A DNA stretch of 64,000 nt, from the NCBI RefSeq assembly GCF_001995095.2, contig NZ_MTSD02000001.1, positions 558,001 through 622,000 of the forward strand, in the 5' to 3' direction. The translations under genes were made by a program, and so were the position numbers. Source of the DNA: Oceanospirillum linum. GTDB taxonomy: Bacteria > Pseudomonadota > Gammaproteobacteria > Pseudomonadales > Halomonadaceae. Shown here piece by piece: positions 20,895 through 30,918 of this stretch (positions within the stretch are counted from its first letter, which is position 1; the number at the start of each line of letters is the position of its first letter). Below the pieces are notes generated by a model. It was not told the DNA's origin and did not search any database. It was given only the letters and a program-made list of their open reading frames with translations.

Positions 20895-21833
20895 TCAGGC
20901 AACGCGCTCAGCAACCCGCATAACAGCGCTGCGGGAGCGTGGATTAGCCTGAACTTCCTGTTTGGACGGTTTAATTGCTTTGCTCAGCAGTTTCAGGCGA
21001 ATATTCAGCTGTTCCTGAGTAAAAGGAACACCCGGCGGCAAATGCGTATCACCTTTGGCCATATCCCGCATAAAGCGCTTAACCAAACGATCTTCCAGTG
21101 AGTGAAAACTGATCACCACCAGACGGCCACCAACTTTGAGTAGATCCAGTGATTGCTGAAGACAAATTTCAAGGTCTTCCAACTCACGATTGATATGGAT
21201 CCGAATTCCCTGAAAAGCACGGGTCGCAGGATGCTTACCCTTCTCCCACGCCGGATTCGCTTCTTTAACAATCTGTGCTAAACGGCCCGTTCGGGTAATG
21301 GGCTCAATTTTACGTTCCGCAATAATGGCACAAGCCATACGACGGGCAAAGCGTTCTTCACCATAGTCTTTCATCACGCGAATCAGCTCTGCTTCAGGCG
21401 CAGAGTTTACCCAGTCTGCAGCAGACTCACCTGCATCAGGGTTCATACGCATATCCAGAGGACCATCCTTCATAAAACTGAAACCACGTTCCGGATCATC
21501 CAGCTGCGGGGAAGAAACACCTAAATCCAACAAGATACCATCCAGTTGACCTGAAACGCCTTCTTCTGCAGCAAACTGATCCAACTCCGCAAAGGAGCCA
21601 CGGAACACTTTGAAACGACTGTCTTCCGCTTCAAGCACTTTGGCTGTTTCCAGAGCCCTGGGGTCTTTATCAATACCGAAAAGCTTTCCCTGCTCGTCCA
21701 GATTCTCTAAAAGGAGACGCGAGTGGCCACCCCGACCAAAGGTGCCATCTACATAGGTGCCGGATGGCGTATGAACTAAAGCCTCTACGGCTTCATTCAA
21801 CAAAACGGTCAGGTGCTGAAAAGCTTGAGTCAT
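20895..21833 (-). CDS. rsmH: 16S rRNA m4C1402 methyltransferase RsmH (MraW)
   Basis: RsmH N4-methylates C1402 of 16S rRNA using S-adenosylmethionine. The start is the ATG at 21833 ([19 protein letters not shown]), giving 312 residues; an open frame continues to 21959 but runs into the rnpB RNA. SAM-binding strings are present ([39 protein letters not shown]), as is the C-terminal [17 protein letters not shown] and [14 protein letters not shown]. It is the first protein gene of the dcw cluster here because mraZ is absent. Confidence 0.98.
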   Translation of the reverse strand: MTQAFQHLTVLLNEAVEALVHTPSGTYVDGTFGRGGHSRLLLENLDEQGKLFGIDKDPRALETAKVLEAEDSRFKVFRGSFAELDQFAAEEGVSGQLDGILLDLGVSSPQLDDPERGFSFMKDGPLDMRMNPDAGESAADWVNSAPEAELIRVMKDYGEERFARRMACAIIAERKIEPITRTGRLAQIVKEANPAWEKGKHPATRAFQGIRIHINRELEDLEICLQQSLDLLKVGGRLVVISFHSLEDRLVKRFMRDMAKGDTHLPPGVPFTQEQLNIRLKLLSKAIKPSKQEVQANPRSRSAVMRVAERVA

Positions 21834-21870
21834 GATGAGATCTGATTGTTGATTTGCGGTTAAACCGGAC

Positions 21871-21906
21871 CACCGCCCTGCCAGAAAATGATCTGACAGG
21901 GCGGTG
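21871..21906 (-). terminator. Stem-loop between rnpB and rsmH (weak terminator or processing hairpin)
   Basis: Arms 21871–21885 and 21892–21906 (CACCGCCCTGCCAGA and its complement with one G-U pair) form a 15-bp stem with a 6-base loop. On the minus strand it starts about 10 bases after the rnpB 3' end and is followed by GTCCGGTTTAACC, not by a clean T-run. It could terminate rnpB inefficiently and let transcription pass into rsmH, or guide 3' processing. Confidence 0.65.
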
Positions 21907-21916
21907 TAAATGATGT

Positions 21917-22273
<357 letters not shown>

Positions 22274-22281
22274 AGCGAGCT

Positions 22282-22310
22282 AGGATATAAGGATCAAAGC
22301 CTGCAGACAA
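22282..22310 (-). promoter_or_regulatory. Candidate rnpB promoter
   Basis: On the minus strand TTGTCT (22310–22305), a 17-base spacer and TATCCT (22287–22282) lie about 9 bases before the inferred rnpB 5' end. Confidence 0.65.
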
Positions 22311-22371
22311 CCAGTTTTTAAGCAAAAAAAGTTGAAAAGGGTCTCAAATCCTGGGAACCGGCCGCCTACAC

Positions 22372-22396
22372 AAAAAAAACAGGTTAACAATTAACC
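22372..22396 (-). terminator. Terminator after rsmI
   Basis: On the minus strand GGTTAA-TTG-TTAACC is followed by TG and eight T. A second hairpin, TCCCGG/CCGGGA (about 22399–22417), lies just upstream of it, between the rsmI stop and this stem. Confidence 0.75.
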
Positions 22397-22429
22397 CCGT
22401 CCCGGATGCAAGCCGGGATCACAACTTAA

Positions 22430-23278
22430 TTATTCAGCTTTTTGTAGCTCAAGAGCCTGTTGATAAAGTGCATTCTTTTTCTGGCCGGTGATCTTAGCGC
22501 ACAGAGCTGCCGCCTGTTTAACAGGTAACTCATCAAGCAATACCTTAAGCACCTTCTCTGCAGAAACCGCTGCCGCTTCTTCATCCTCTTTAGCCGGAGC
22601 TCCGGCAACAACAAGAACAAACTCTCCCCGCTGCTGATTAGCATCAGCTTGAATCCAGACCAAAACCTCATCCAGCGACCCTGTATAAAAAGTCTCAAAA
22701 GTCTTGGTAATTTCACGGGCAACGGTGATCCTACGATGACCGCCCAACACGTCAGCCATATCAGTTAAAGAATCAACAATCCGATGTGGCGATTCATAAA
22801 ACACCAGGGTTCTCGTTTCTTCTTCCACCTGAAGCAGCTGCTTTTTACGACCACTGCTTTTAGCTGGCAAAAAACCCTCAAAGCAAAAACGATCCGTTGG
22901 CATACCCGCTGCGGATAATGCGGTTACCAATGCACAAGGTCCGGGAACAGGCACCACCTGAAAACCAGCTTGCCGAACCGCTTGAACTACATGAAACCCC
23001 GGATCAGAAATCAAAGGTGTTCCCGCGTCAGAAACCAGCGCAATACTCTGCCCCGCTGACAGCTCTGCAATGACCTTCTCAATACGCTGCTGCTCATTGT
23101 GATCATGCACTGAAAACAGAGGTTTATTGATCGTGAAGTGCATCAGTAACTGCCGGGTGTGCCGGGTGTCCTCAGCCGCAATCAGGTCAACAGACCGCAG
23201 CACCTTAAGTGCACGCTCGGAAATATCGGCAAGATTACCAATCGGCGTAGCAACCACGTACAATATGGACTCAGACAT
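22430..23278 (-). CDS. rsmI: 16S rRNA 2'-O-ribose C1402 methyltransferase RsmI
   Basis: RsmI 2'-O-methylates the same 16S nucleotide (C1402) that RsmH N4-methylates, and the two genes are near neighbours here. The 282-residue protein starts [20 protein letters not shown] and carries the tetrapyrrole-methylase-like motifs [48 protein letters not shown] and FYESPHRI. It diverges from lpoA across a 91-bp region. Confidence 0.97.
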   Translation of the reverse strand: MSESILYVVATPIGNLADISERALKVLRSVDLIAAEDTRHTRQLLMHFTINKPLFSVHDHNEQQRIEKVIAELSAGQSIALVSDAGTPLISDPGFHVVQAVRQAGFQVVPVPGPCALVTALSAAGMPTDRFCFEGFLPAKSSGRKKQLLQVEEETRTLVFYESPHRIVDSLTDMADVLGGHRRITVAREITKTFETFYTGSLDEVLVWIQADANQQRGEFVLVVAGAPAKEDEEAAAVSAEKVLKVLLDELPVKQAAALCAKITGQKKNALYQQALELQKAE

Positions 23279-23369
23279 CCTGAAACCCTCTGTTAACGGT
23301 TTTGAAAAAGAAATATCGGTTTCTGAACGTAATACCGATCATCATGATTTGCGAAATAAGAGTTTGCCT

Positions 23370-25271
23370 ATGCCAGCCAGTGAACAGCGATACCCTAACC
23401 TAACTCCTAAAACATCTATAAAACGTTATCGCTGGCTTGCTGTACCTGTCATTGCTCTACTGGCAGCCTGCTCAGGCGTACAAAAAAATCAGTCAACGTC
23501 AGATACCGGAATCGCAGGCTCACAGGAAGTTCAGCTTACTGCAGAAGACCTTTTACTGCTGGCTCAGCAATCCAGCTTTGATCAATCTCAGATCTACCAG
23601 CTTCGCGCCGCGGAGATTCTAGCACAGGAAGGCAAGCCAAACGCAGCTCTCGGTATTCTGGCTAAAATCCATGCCTATCGCTTGCCTTTCAGCCTGCAGA
23701 AGCGCTTTGTCTTTCTATCTGCCGAATTAAGCCTTGGCACTGGCGAAGGCTGGCAGGCACTTATTGCACTGAACAACACTGGCAGCCTGATTTATGACCG
23801 CCTTACCCCTGCAGAACAGATGTCTCTGACAGCTTATCGTGCCCACGCCTACGGCATATTGGGTTACCACGAATCCAGTGCACGTGAGTACCTTGTTCTG
23901 GCACGGCAACAAACAGGCCTTCCGGCTCAGCAGGCCTATGAGCAGCTCTGGCAATCGCTTTTGAATATAACCCTGGACGATATTCGTACACTGATGGACA
24001 GTGAAGAGGACAGAGAGCTACTCGGGTGGCTTGATCTGGCCCGCGTTCGTAAAGAGGCTGCTAATAATCTGGATCAGTTCAACACGGAACTGAACCGCTG
24101 GCTTGGACAGTGGAGCGATCACCAGGGCGCGCAAGCTCTGCCGAAAGATATGGCTTTTCTTGTAGAAATCAGCCGCAACCCTATTCAGCATATTGCCGTT
24201 TTCCTGCCTCAATCCGGCTCACTCGCTCGCGCAGGCAACGCCATTCGTGACGGTATTATCGCCACATCAGTAGATGCAAGAGCCCAATCAGCCGCCACGC
24301 CCAAGCTAAGCTTTTTTGACAGCAACACCATGAGCCTGGATGAACTTTATCGCTCAGCAATGGCAGCGGGAGCCGAAGTTGTCATCGGCCCGCTCTCCAA
24401 GAGTAAAGTCAGCGAGCTACAAAAGCGTGAATCGCTTGCACTGCCAACACTGGCACTCAACTATGGCACCCACGAAAAGACAGTAAATCCACATCTTTTC
24501 CAATACGCAATTTCAGCCGAGGATGAGGCATCACAGGCCGCAGTAACCGCCTGGCAAGACGGCAAGAAACGAGCACTGACTCTTACTCCGGGAAGCGACT
24601 GGGGAGGACGTGCACTAACTGCCTTTGAAACAACCTGGTCTGAGCAGGGTGGTACGGTGGCGGAAACAGCTATGTACTCCAATAAGACCAACCTTGGTCT
24701 CACTATTGAAAAGATGTTGGAAGTCGACAAGAGCGAACGTCGGTGGCGTCGCATAAGCCAGATCCTTGATCAGAAAATAGAGTTTGAACCCCGTCGTCGC
24801 CAGGATGTTGATATGATGTTTCTGGTCGCAACCCCTGCCACCGCACGTCAGGTCAAACCTGCACTGGCTTTTTACTACGCAGCAGATCTGCCGGTCTATG
24901 CCACCTCACATTTATATAACGGCAAGGCCTCACCATCCCGAGATCAGGATCTTAACGGAATCAACTTCTGTGATATCCCCTGGTTTCTGGAAAACAGCTC
25001 CAACCTGAAACATCAGATCACCAAAGCCTGGCCTGAGGAAACAAACCATTACGGCCGACTATTTGCCATGGGGAGTGATGCGCTGCAGCTGGCAGGCCGG
25101 TTAAGAATGCTGCAGGCTTTACCCGACAGCAAAGTATACGGAGCAACAGGTGCTCTTTCCATGGGCGCTGATCAGAGAGTTCAACGCCAGCTGGAATGGG
25201 CCACCTTTGTCCGGGGCAAACCTGTAATGCGCCAATACCTCGCGTCACCCAGCACAAAAAATGACGGTTAA
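23370..25271 (+). CDS. lpoA: LpoA-type outer-membrane lipoprotein activator of PBP1A
   Basis: LpoA stimulates the peptidoglycan synthase PBP1A from the outer membrane. The start is the ATG at 23370 (MPASEQRYPN), giving 633 residues; longer in-frame starts overlap rsmI. A lipobox (IALLAACSG) places the lipidated cysteine at residue 34. The N-terminal half reads as helical TPR-like repeats (AEDLLLLAQQSS...; ILAQEGKPNAALGILAKI); the C-terminal half, starting about residue 275 with HIAVFLPQSGSLARAGNAIRDGI, has the periplasmic-binding-protein fold. Order rsmI/lpoA/yraN/diaA matches E. coli yraL-yraM-yraN-yraO. Confidence 0.93.
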   Translation: MPASEQRYPNLTPKTSIKRYRWLAVPVIALLAACSGVQKNQSTSDTGIAGSQEVQLTAEDLLLLAQQSSFDQSQIYQLRAAEILAQEGKPNAALGILAKIHAYRLPFSLQKRFVFLSAELSLGTGEGWQALIALNNTGSLIYDRLTPAEQMSLTAYRAHAYGILGYHESSAREYLVLARQQTGLPAQQAYEQLWQSLLNITLDDIRTLMDSEEDRELLGWLDLARVRKEAANNLDQFNTELNRWLGQWSDHQGAQALPKDMAFLVEISRNPIQHIAVFLPQSGSLARAGNAIRDGIIATSVDARAQSAATPKLSFFDSNTMSLDELYRSAMAAGAEVVIGPLSKSKVSELQKRESLALPTLALNYGTHEKTVNPHLFQYAISAEDEASQAAVTAWQDGKKRALTLTPGSDWGGRALTAFETTWSEQGGTVAETAMYSNKTNLGLTIEKMLEVDKSERRWRRISQILDQKIEFEPRRRQDVDMMFLVATPATARQVKPALAFYYAADLPVYATSHLYNGKASPSRDQDLNGINFCDIPWFLENSSNLKHQITKAWPEETNHYGRLFAMGSDALQLAGRLRMLQALPDSKVYGATGALSMGADQRVQRQLEWATFVRGKPVMRQYLASPSTKNDG

Positions 25272-25321
25272 AGCGGCCCTCTCAAAAAGCTGATAAAAAC
25301 ACTATAGCAAGGATGCTTCCC

Positions 25322-25684
25322 ATGAATTCACCGACACAGAAAATAGGCCAAACCACTGAAGAGATCGCAGAGCATTACCTCATGCAACAGGGGCTCGTCC
25401 CCCTAGAGCGTAATGTTCATTTTAAAACAGGGGAGATCGACCTTGTTATGCTCGACAAAGATACTTTGGTGTTTGTTGAGGTTCGCTTTCGTAAAAGCAG
25501 TAATTTTGGCAGCGCAGCAGAAACAGTAACCCGAAGCAAACAGGATAAATTGATTCGCACCGCGCTGCTTTACTGTCAGAAAAACAAAATAGGTACGCCC
25601 TGGCGCATTGATGTTGTCGCAATGACCCACAACCCGAAAACAGCGCTTGAGATTAACTGGATACCATCGGCCATCACAGCCTGA
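25322..25684 (+). CDS. yraN: YraN / UPF0102 family nuclease-fold protein
   Basis: The ATG at 25322 is preferred because AAGGA lies eight bases upstream; an ATG at 25313 overlaps that site. The product has 120 residues. It carries the family hallmark GEIDLVMLDKDTLVFVEVRFR, which resembles the E-D-EVK core of PD-(D/E)XK nucleases (R replaces K here, as is common in the family). Function is unproven. It lies 50 bp after lpoA and 16 bp before diaA, probably in one transcript. Confidence 0.93.
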   Translation: MNSPTQKIGQTTEEIAEHYLMQQGLVPLERNVHFKTGEIDLVMLDKDTLVFVEVRFRKSSNFGSAAETVTRSKQDKLIRTALLYCQKNKIGTPWRIDVVAMTHNPKTALEINWIPSAITA

Positions 25685-25691
25685 ATTTTGA

Positions 25692-26297
<606 letters not shown>

Positions 26298-26330
26298 TCT
26301 AACACCTCTCCGGACTCAATCACTGGATAC

Positions 26331-26358
26331 AAAAAAAGGCGTCTGACGACGCCTTTTT
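26331..26358. terminator. Bidirectional terminator between diaA and sspB
   Basis: GGCGTC-TGAC-GACGCC flanked by seven A on the left and five T on the right, 33 bp past the diaA stop and 37 bp past the sspB stop. Confidence 0.93.
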
Positions 26359-26394
26359 CATTCTTAGTCTGTCAAAGCCAACTTAGCCTGAAAA

Positions 26395-26811
26395 CTATTT
26401 AACCACCCGTAGCGATGGCCGCTTACTTTCAGACTCTTTCTCTTCCCTGACAGACTCTGTTTCAACTGCAACAGGCCCTTTTGGCTCCGGGTCCGGTAAT
26501 TCCGGCTCATGTCCGAAAGCCATTCCCTGACCATTTTCTTTTGCATAAATCGCCAATACCGCTGCAGCAGGCACATAAACCTGCTGCGGCACACCACCGA
26601 AACGGGCAGAGAAAGTAACGGCTTCATTAGAGATATCCAACTCTCGCACAGCACTCATAGCAATATTAAGAACAATCTGGCCATCCTGAATATGCTGAGA
26701 AGGCACCATCACATTTTCAATGGTGGCATCCACAGCCAGGTAAGGCGTCAAATCATTATCAGCAAGCCATTCGTATAGCGCACGAATCAGATATGGACGA
26801 CTGGAAGACAT
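26395..26811 (-). CDS. sspB: ClpXP adaptor SspB (stringent starvation protein B)
   Basis: SspB delivers ssrA-tagged peptides to ClpXP. The 138-residue protein has the N-terminal substrate-binding domain (SSRPYLIRALYEWLADNDLTPYLAVDA; VLNIAMSAVRELDISNEAVTFSARFGG), an acidic/proline linker (PEPKGPVAVETESVREEKESE) and the C-terminal ClpX-binding motif RPSLRVVK, matching the known L-R-V-V-K tail. It lies 15 bp after sspA, as in most gammaproteobacteria. Confidence 0.95.
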   Translation of the reverse strand: MSSSRPYLIRALYEWLADNDLTPYLAVDATIENVMVPSQHIQDGQIVLNIAMSAVRELDISNEAVTFSARFGGVPQQVYVPAAAVLAIYAKENGQGMAFGHEPELPDPEPKGPVAVETESVREEKESESKRPSLRVVK

Positions 26812-26826
26812 AACAAATCCAATTAA

Positions 26827-27459
26827 TTACAGACGCATATCGCGTTCTGCTTCAGAAAGACTTGCCTGAAACGCTTCGCGATTAAAAAGGCGGTTATTCA
26901 TATAAGAGATCAGTGGTTTAACCTGCTGCTCAGGCAAATCAATCCCCAAAGCAGGCAAGCGCCATAAGATTGGAGCGATGCAGCAATCCACGATTGTGAA
27001 CTCTTCATTCATGAAGTATGGCAGCTCTTCAAAAATAGGACTGATGCCAATTAAACCTTCACGCAGTTCTTTACGGGCCTGTTCAACCGACTTTTCATCT
27101 TTATTAGCGGTAATGATATCCACGTGAACACACCATTCGCGCTGAATGCGGTGCATCCATAAACGACTCTGAGCACGCGCCACAGGATAAACCGGTAATA
27201 GTGGTGGATGTGGAAAACGCTCGTCCAGGTATTCCATCATCACATTCGGCTCATAAAGAACCAGATCGCGATCTACCAGAGTGGGCAGGCTGTTATAAGG
27301 ATTGATATCGGCCAGCTCAGCAGGCTTATTGGCTTCAAGACAATCCAGAATATCAACAGCAACTCCCTTTTCTGCTAGCACAATACGCACACGATGGCTG
27401 TAATGATCTTCACCGTTGGAATAAAACGTCATCGAAGAACGCTTGGCTGCTACACCCAT
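26827..27459 (-). CDS. sspA: Stringent starvation protein A (SspA)
   Basis: SspA is a GST-fold protein that binds RNA polymerase and affects stationary-phase and acid-stress genes. The 210-residue protein has the thioredoxin-like N-domain ([70 protein letters not shown]) and the helical C-domain. The ATG at 27459 has AGGGG eight bases upstream. Like other SspA proteins it lacks an obvious catalytic GST residue. Confidence 0.95.
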   Translation of the reverse strand: MGVAAKRSSMTFYSNGEDHYSHRVRIVLAEKGVAVDILDCLEANKPAELADINPYNSLPTLVDRDLVLYEPNVMMEYLDERFPHPPLLPVYPVARAQSRLWMHRIQREWCVHVDIITANKDEKSVEQARKELREGLIGISPIFEELPYFMNEEFTIVDCCIAPILWRLPALGIDLPEQQVKPLISYMNNRLFNREAFQASLSEAERDMRL

Positions 27460-27573
27460 TGTCTAACCCCTATCAAATTTTCAGGCTCAATATAAAAGCA
27501 TATCTTTGCTCTCAGAGCAAAAAAAGCGCGCAACCGCAAAGGGCTGCACGCTCTTCATATCCCTGGCGGACGA

Positions 27574-28335
27574 TTAGTGAATATCGCGCCAGTACTCTTT
27601 CTTCAGCAGATATGCGAAGAAGAACAGAATAACGATGAAACCTAACACCCAAGGTGCAATACGGTTGCTTTCCAGCTTGGAAGGCTCACCTGCATATACC
27701 AGGAAGTTCGTCAGATCGTAGACCGCTTTATCAAACTCGGCCTTGCTCATCGCACCCTCTTTGGTAATTTTCAGGCAGCTTTCACCAACCTGGTTACCCG
27801 TCAGAGGATCGAGTTCTGCTACATGATGGTTCGGATCACAAACCTTCTCCTGAATCCCCTGTAGAGGAGCCAGAACGTTTGGCATACCTACATCAGGGAA
27901 TACAGTGTTATTTACACCCCATGGACGACTGTCATCGACATAGAAGCTACGCAGATATGTGTAGATCCAGTCCGCACCACGCAGACGCGCTTCCAGACTC
28001 AGGTCCGGCGGTGCAGCGCCGAACCAAACGGCTGCATCTTCTTTCTGCATGGAGATACGCATCTGATCGTTATATTTCAGAGAACTGCTAAAAATCAGGT
28101 TTTCTTCGATAACATCCTGAGGAATACCCAGATCTTCGGCAGTACGCGCATAACGCTGGAACTGTGCAGAGTGACAACCCATGCAGTAGTTCGTGAACAA
28201 TTTAGCACCATTCTGCAGTGACGCCTTGTCATACAGGTCAGGTTCCATCTTATCCAGGTGGACATGACCGCCACCTGCTGCAAGCGCCGTAAACGGTACC
28301 AGCGCTAAAATCAGTGCAATCAGTTGCTTTTTCAT
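27574..28335 (-). CDS. petC: Cytochrome c1 of the bc1 complex
   Basis: Cytochrome c1 passes electrons from the Rieske protein to soluble cytochrome c. The 253-residue protein has a signal peptide (MKKQLIALILALVPFTALAAG), one haem c site CMGCH, a distal methionine region (FPDVGMPNVLAPLQG), and a C-terminal membrane anchor (WVLGFIVILFFFAYLLKKEYW). Its ATG shares one base with the petB stop (TAATG). Confidence 0.97.
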   Translation of the reverse strand: MKKQLIALILALVPFTALAAGGGHVHLDKMEPDLYDKASLQNGAKLFTNYCMGCHSAQFQRYARTAEDLGIPQDVIEENLIFSSSLKYNDQMRISMQKEDAAVWFGAAPPDLSLEARLRGADWIYTYLRSFYVDDSRPWGVNNTVFPDVGMPNVLAPLQGIQEKVCDPNHHVAELDPLTGNQVGESCLKITKEGAMSKAEFDKAVYDLTNFLVYAGEPSKLESNRIAPWVLGFIVILFFFAYLLKKEYWRDIH

Positions 28336-29591
28336 TAGCCTGTCACCCTCTCTGGCACTGGTTTAGTGGATTCAAACTTGGTGTACCAAGGCATCAGAAT
28401 GAAGTATGCGAAATAGATCGCAGTACACAGCTGTGCCAGTGCGGTTCTGCCCGGAGTAGAAGGCAGTGCACCCAGAACACCCAAAATGACGAAGCTGATT
28501 GCGAAAAGAACCAGGAAAATCTTACTGATCCAGCCTTTGTAGCGCATTGAGCGTACAGGGCTCTTGTCCAGCCATGGCAGAACAAACAGAATTGCAATCG
28601 CACCACCCATAACAACCACACCCCAGAACTTAGCATCTAAGCCGAACATTGGGAATGTAATCGCACGCAGCATGGCGTAGAACGGCGTGAAGTACCATAC
28701 AGGAGCAATGTGATCAGGTGTCTTCAATGCATTAGCCGGCTCAAAGTTTGGCGCTTCAATGAAGTAGCCACCCATGGTCGGTGCATAGAAAATAATGGAG
28801 CAGAACACAAACAGGAACACCGCCACACCAACAATATCTTTCAAGGTGTAGTAAGGGTGGAATGGAATACCATCCAGCGGTATACCGTTTTCATCCTTGT
28901 GTTTCTTAATATCGTTACCGTCCGGGTTGTTAGAGCCCACTTCATGCAGAGCAATGATGTGCAGAACAACCAGAGCCAGCAGAACGATAGGCAAAGCAAC
29001 AACGTGCAGAGCGAAGAAACGGTTCAGCGTGATACCAGAGATCAGGAAGTCACCACGCACCCACTGAGCCAGGTCAGGCCCGATGGCCGGAATCGCAGTG
29101 AACAGGGAGATAATAACCTGTGCTCCCCAGTAAGACATCTGACCCCATGGCAGCAGATAGCCCATGAATGCTTCAGCCATCAGCGCCAGATAGATCGCCA
29201 TACCAAAGATCCAGATCAACTCACGAGGCGCCTTATACGAGCCGTACATCATGCCACGGAACATATGCAGGTAAACCACTACGAAGAACGCAGAGGCTCC
29301 TGTGGAGTGCATATAGCGCAGCAGCCAACCGTATTCCACATCACGCATGATGTACTCAACGGAAGCAAATGCACCTTCAGCGCTTGGGTTAAAGCTCATC
29401 GTCAGCCAGATACCTGTCAGGATCTGGTTAACCAGTACCAACAGGGCCAGAGAGCCGAAGAAGTACCAGAAGTTAAAGTTTTTCGGAGCATAGTACTTGC
29501 TCAGGTGATCTTCCCACATCGCCGTTGCCGGGAAGCGATCATCAATCCAACCCATCAGGCCTGGATTACCCTTATTACGGTTACCAGCCAT
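28335..29591 (-). CDS. petB: Cytochrome b of the bc1 complex
   Basis: Cytochrome b holds haems bL and bH and the quinol sites in the inner membrane. The 418-residue protein has about eight transmembrane helices. The haem-ligand His pairs are in LRYMHSTGASAFFVVVYLHMFRG and RFFALHVVALPIVLLALVVLH. The quinol-site PEWY-type motif appears as APVWYFTPFYAMLRAI, with the first residues altered (PVWY), which occurs in several proteobacteria. It overlaps petA and petC by one base each, a compact petABC operon. Confidence 0.97.
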   Translation of the reverse strand: MAGNRNKGNPGLMGWIDDRFPATAMWEDHLSKYYAPKNFNFWYFFGSLALLVLVNQILTGIWLTMSFNPSAEGAFASVEYIMRDVEYGWLLRYMHSTGASAFFVVVYLHMFRGMMYGSYKAPRELIWIFGMAIYLALMAEAFMGYLLPWGQMSYWGAQVIISLFTAIPAIGPDLAQWVRGDFLISGITLNRFFALHVVALPIVLLALVVLHIIALHEVGSNNPDGNDIKKHKDENGIPLDGIPFHPYYTLKDIVGVAVFLFVFCSIIFYAPTMGGYFIEAPNFEPANALKTPDHIAPVWYFTPFYAMLRAITFPMFGLDAKFWGVVVMGGAIAILFVLPWLDKSPVRSMRYKGWISKIFLVLFAISFVILGVLGALPSTPGRTALAQLCTAIYFAYFILMPWYTKFESTKPVPERVTG

Positions 29592-30184
29592 TATGCTTTC
29601 TCCTGATCCACACCGATGACAATAATATCATCAGACTCGTATTTATAGGGAGGCACTTCAAGGTTTACAGGGGCAGGTACACCCTTATAAACACGGCCGG
29701 ACAGGTCAAACCGGGAACCGTGGCACGGACAGAAGAAGCCACCTAACCAGTCTTCACCCAGATCAGCTGGAGCTACTTCCGGACGATAGGTAGGAGAACA
29801 GCCCAGGTGAGTACAGATACCGATCATTACTGCGTACTCTGGCTTAATAGAGCGTAATACGCCTGTAATATACTCAGGTTGCTGAGGAACTTCTGAATTC
29901 GGATCAGCAACCTGATCATTCAGTTTTTCCAGATTCGCCATCATCTCAGGCGTGCGGTTAATAACCCATACAGGTTTACCACGCCATTCAATGGTCATTT
30001 GCTGACCCGGTTGCAGCTTAGAAATATCAGCTTTAGCCGGAGCACCCGCCGCCCGTGCTTTCGCACTGGGGTTCCAGGATGCTACAAAGGGAACCGCTAC
30101 CCCCACAACGCCCACTGCACCAACTGCAGATGTCGCGCCAAGAAGGAAACGGCGACGCCCTTTGTTTACGCCGTCATTACTCAT
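29591..30184 (-). CDS. petA: Rieske iron-sulfur protein of the bc1 complex
   Basis: The ATG at 30184 ([20 protein letters not shown]) is chosen because AGAG lies eight bases upstream and the 197-residue length matches the family; an upstream start at 30235 would add 17 unconserved residues. The N-terminus carries a twin-arginine motif (GRRRFLL) with a membrane-spanning stretch, as expected for Tat-exported Rieske proteins. The [2Fe-2S] ligands are in CTHLGCSP and CPCHGSRFD. Confidence 0.96.
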   Translation of the reverse strand: MSNDGVNKGRRRFLLGATSAVGAVGVVGVAVPFVASWNPSAKARAAGAPAKADISKLQPGQQMTIEWRGKPVWVINRTPEMMANLEKLNDQVADPNSEVPQQPEYITGVLRSIKPEYAVMIGICTHLGCSPTYRPEVAPADLGEDWLGGFFCPCHGSRFDLSGRVYKGVPAPVNLEVPPYKYESDDIIVIGVDQEKA

Positions 30185-30512
30185 CGTAAGGTCTCTCCCA
30201 TCAACCAACCCGTTAAATTTCAAAGGGTTATGCAACTTAAATTAAGCAACTTAACCCGTTGCCATTTTTCACGGAAAATAAATGGCACAAATAGTAAAAA
30301 AATCAGCACCGCAACACAAGTGAATATAACCCTGTAAAAATAATGCCTTAGTTGCATACCTGCGCGAAGGCTGCAAGATTAAACCCTACTTTCAAAAGCC
30401 TCTTGAGCCAGATCAACTTAGAGGTAGATAGTTGTGTTCCGGGCAAAAAAAACGCCCAGACGCAAAGGCCTGAGCGCTTTTTGATAACAAACCCAAAAGG
30501 TCTGTAAGCGAA
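30185..30512. other. Intergenic region between petA and rpsI
   Basis: This 328-bp gap holds the upstream region of petABC and the rpsI terminator. Two direct copies of GCAACTTAA (30232–30240 and 30246–30254), 14 bp apart, lie about 50–70 bp before the petA start; they could bind a regulator. No gene was seen. Confidence 0.6.
30445..30477 (-). terminator. Terminator after rplM-rpsI
   Basis: On the minus strand a GC stem (AGCGCTCAG paired with CTGGGCG, U-G pair included) is followed by eight T. It lies about 36 bp after the rpsI stop. Confidence 0.82.
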
Positions 30513-30905
30513 TTAACGCTTGGAGAACTGAGGACGCTTACGTGCTTTACGCAGACCCACTTTCTTACGCTCAACCTTACGAGCGTCACGGGTTACGTAG
30601 CCAGCTTCACGCAGAGCTTTACGCAGAGTCTCATCATACTCCATCAGTGCACGGGTAACACCGTGACGGATAGCACCAGCCTGACCAAAATCACCACCGC
30701 CTTTAACGGTAATATTCAGATCAAACTTTTCAGTGTTCTCTGTCAGCTCAAGAGGCTGACGCACTACGATACGTGCAGTAACACGACCGAAGTATTCATC
30801 CAGAGGCAGACCGTTTACAACGATGTTGCCAGAACCCGCGCGCATAAATACACGAGCTGTAGAGGTCTTACGACGACCGGTACCGTAATACTGAGTTGCA
30901 GACAT
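30513..30905 (-). CDS. rpsI: Ribosomal protein S9
   Basis: The 130-residue protein starts [20 protein letters not shown] and ends with the conserved basic tail [14 protein letters not shown], which reaches the P-site tRNA. It follows rplM by 13 bp; this two-gene operon is universal in bacteria. Confidence 0.99.
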   Translation of the reverse strand: MSATQYYGTGRRKTSTARVFMRAGSGNIVVNGLPLDEYFGRVTARIVVRQPLELTENTEKFDLNITVKGGGDFGQAGAIRHGVTRALMEYDETLRKALREAGYVTRDARKVERKKVGLRKARKRPQFSKR

Positions 30906-30918
30906 GTTTATCTTCCTA

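Noticed and set aside
23127-23369. 81-residue upstream extension of lpoA
   Set aside because: It would run into rsmI and place the lipoprotein signal in the middle of the protein.
28710-29606. 298-codon plus-strand open frame across petB
   Set aside because: It is long, but antisense to a fully conserved cytochrome b gene, rich in His/Gln/Arg as expected from the reverse of hydrophobic codons, with no domain.
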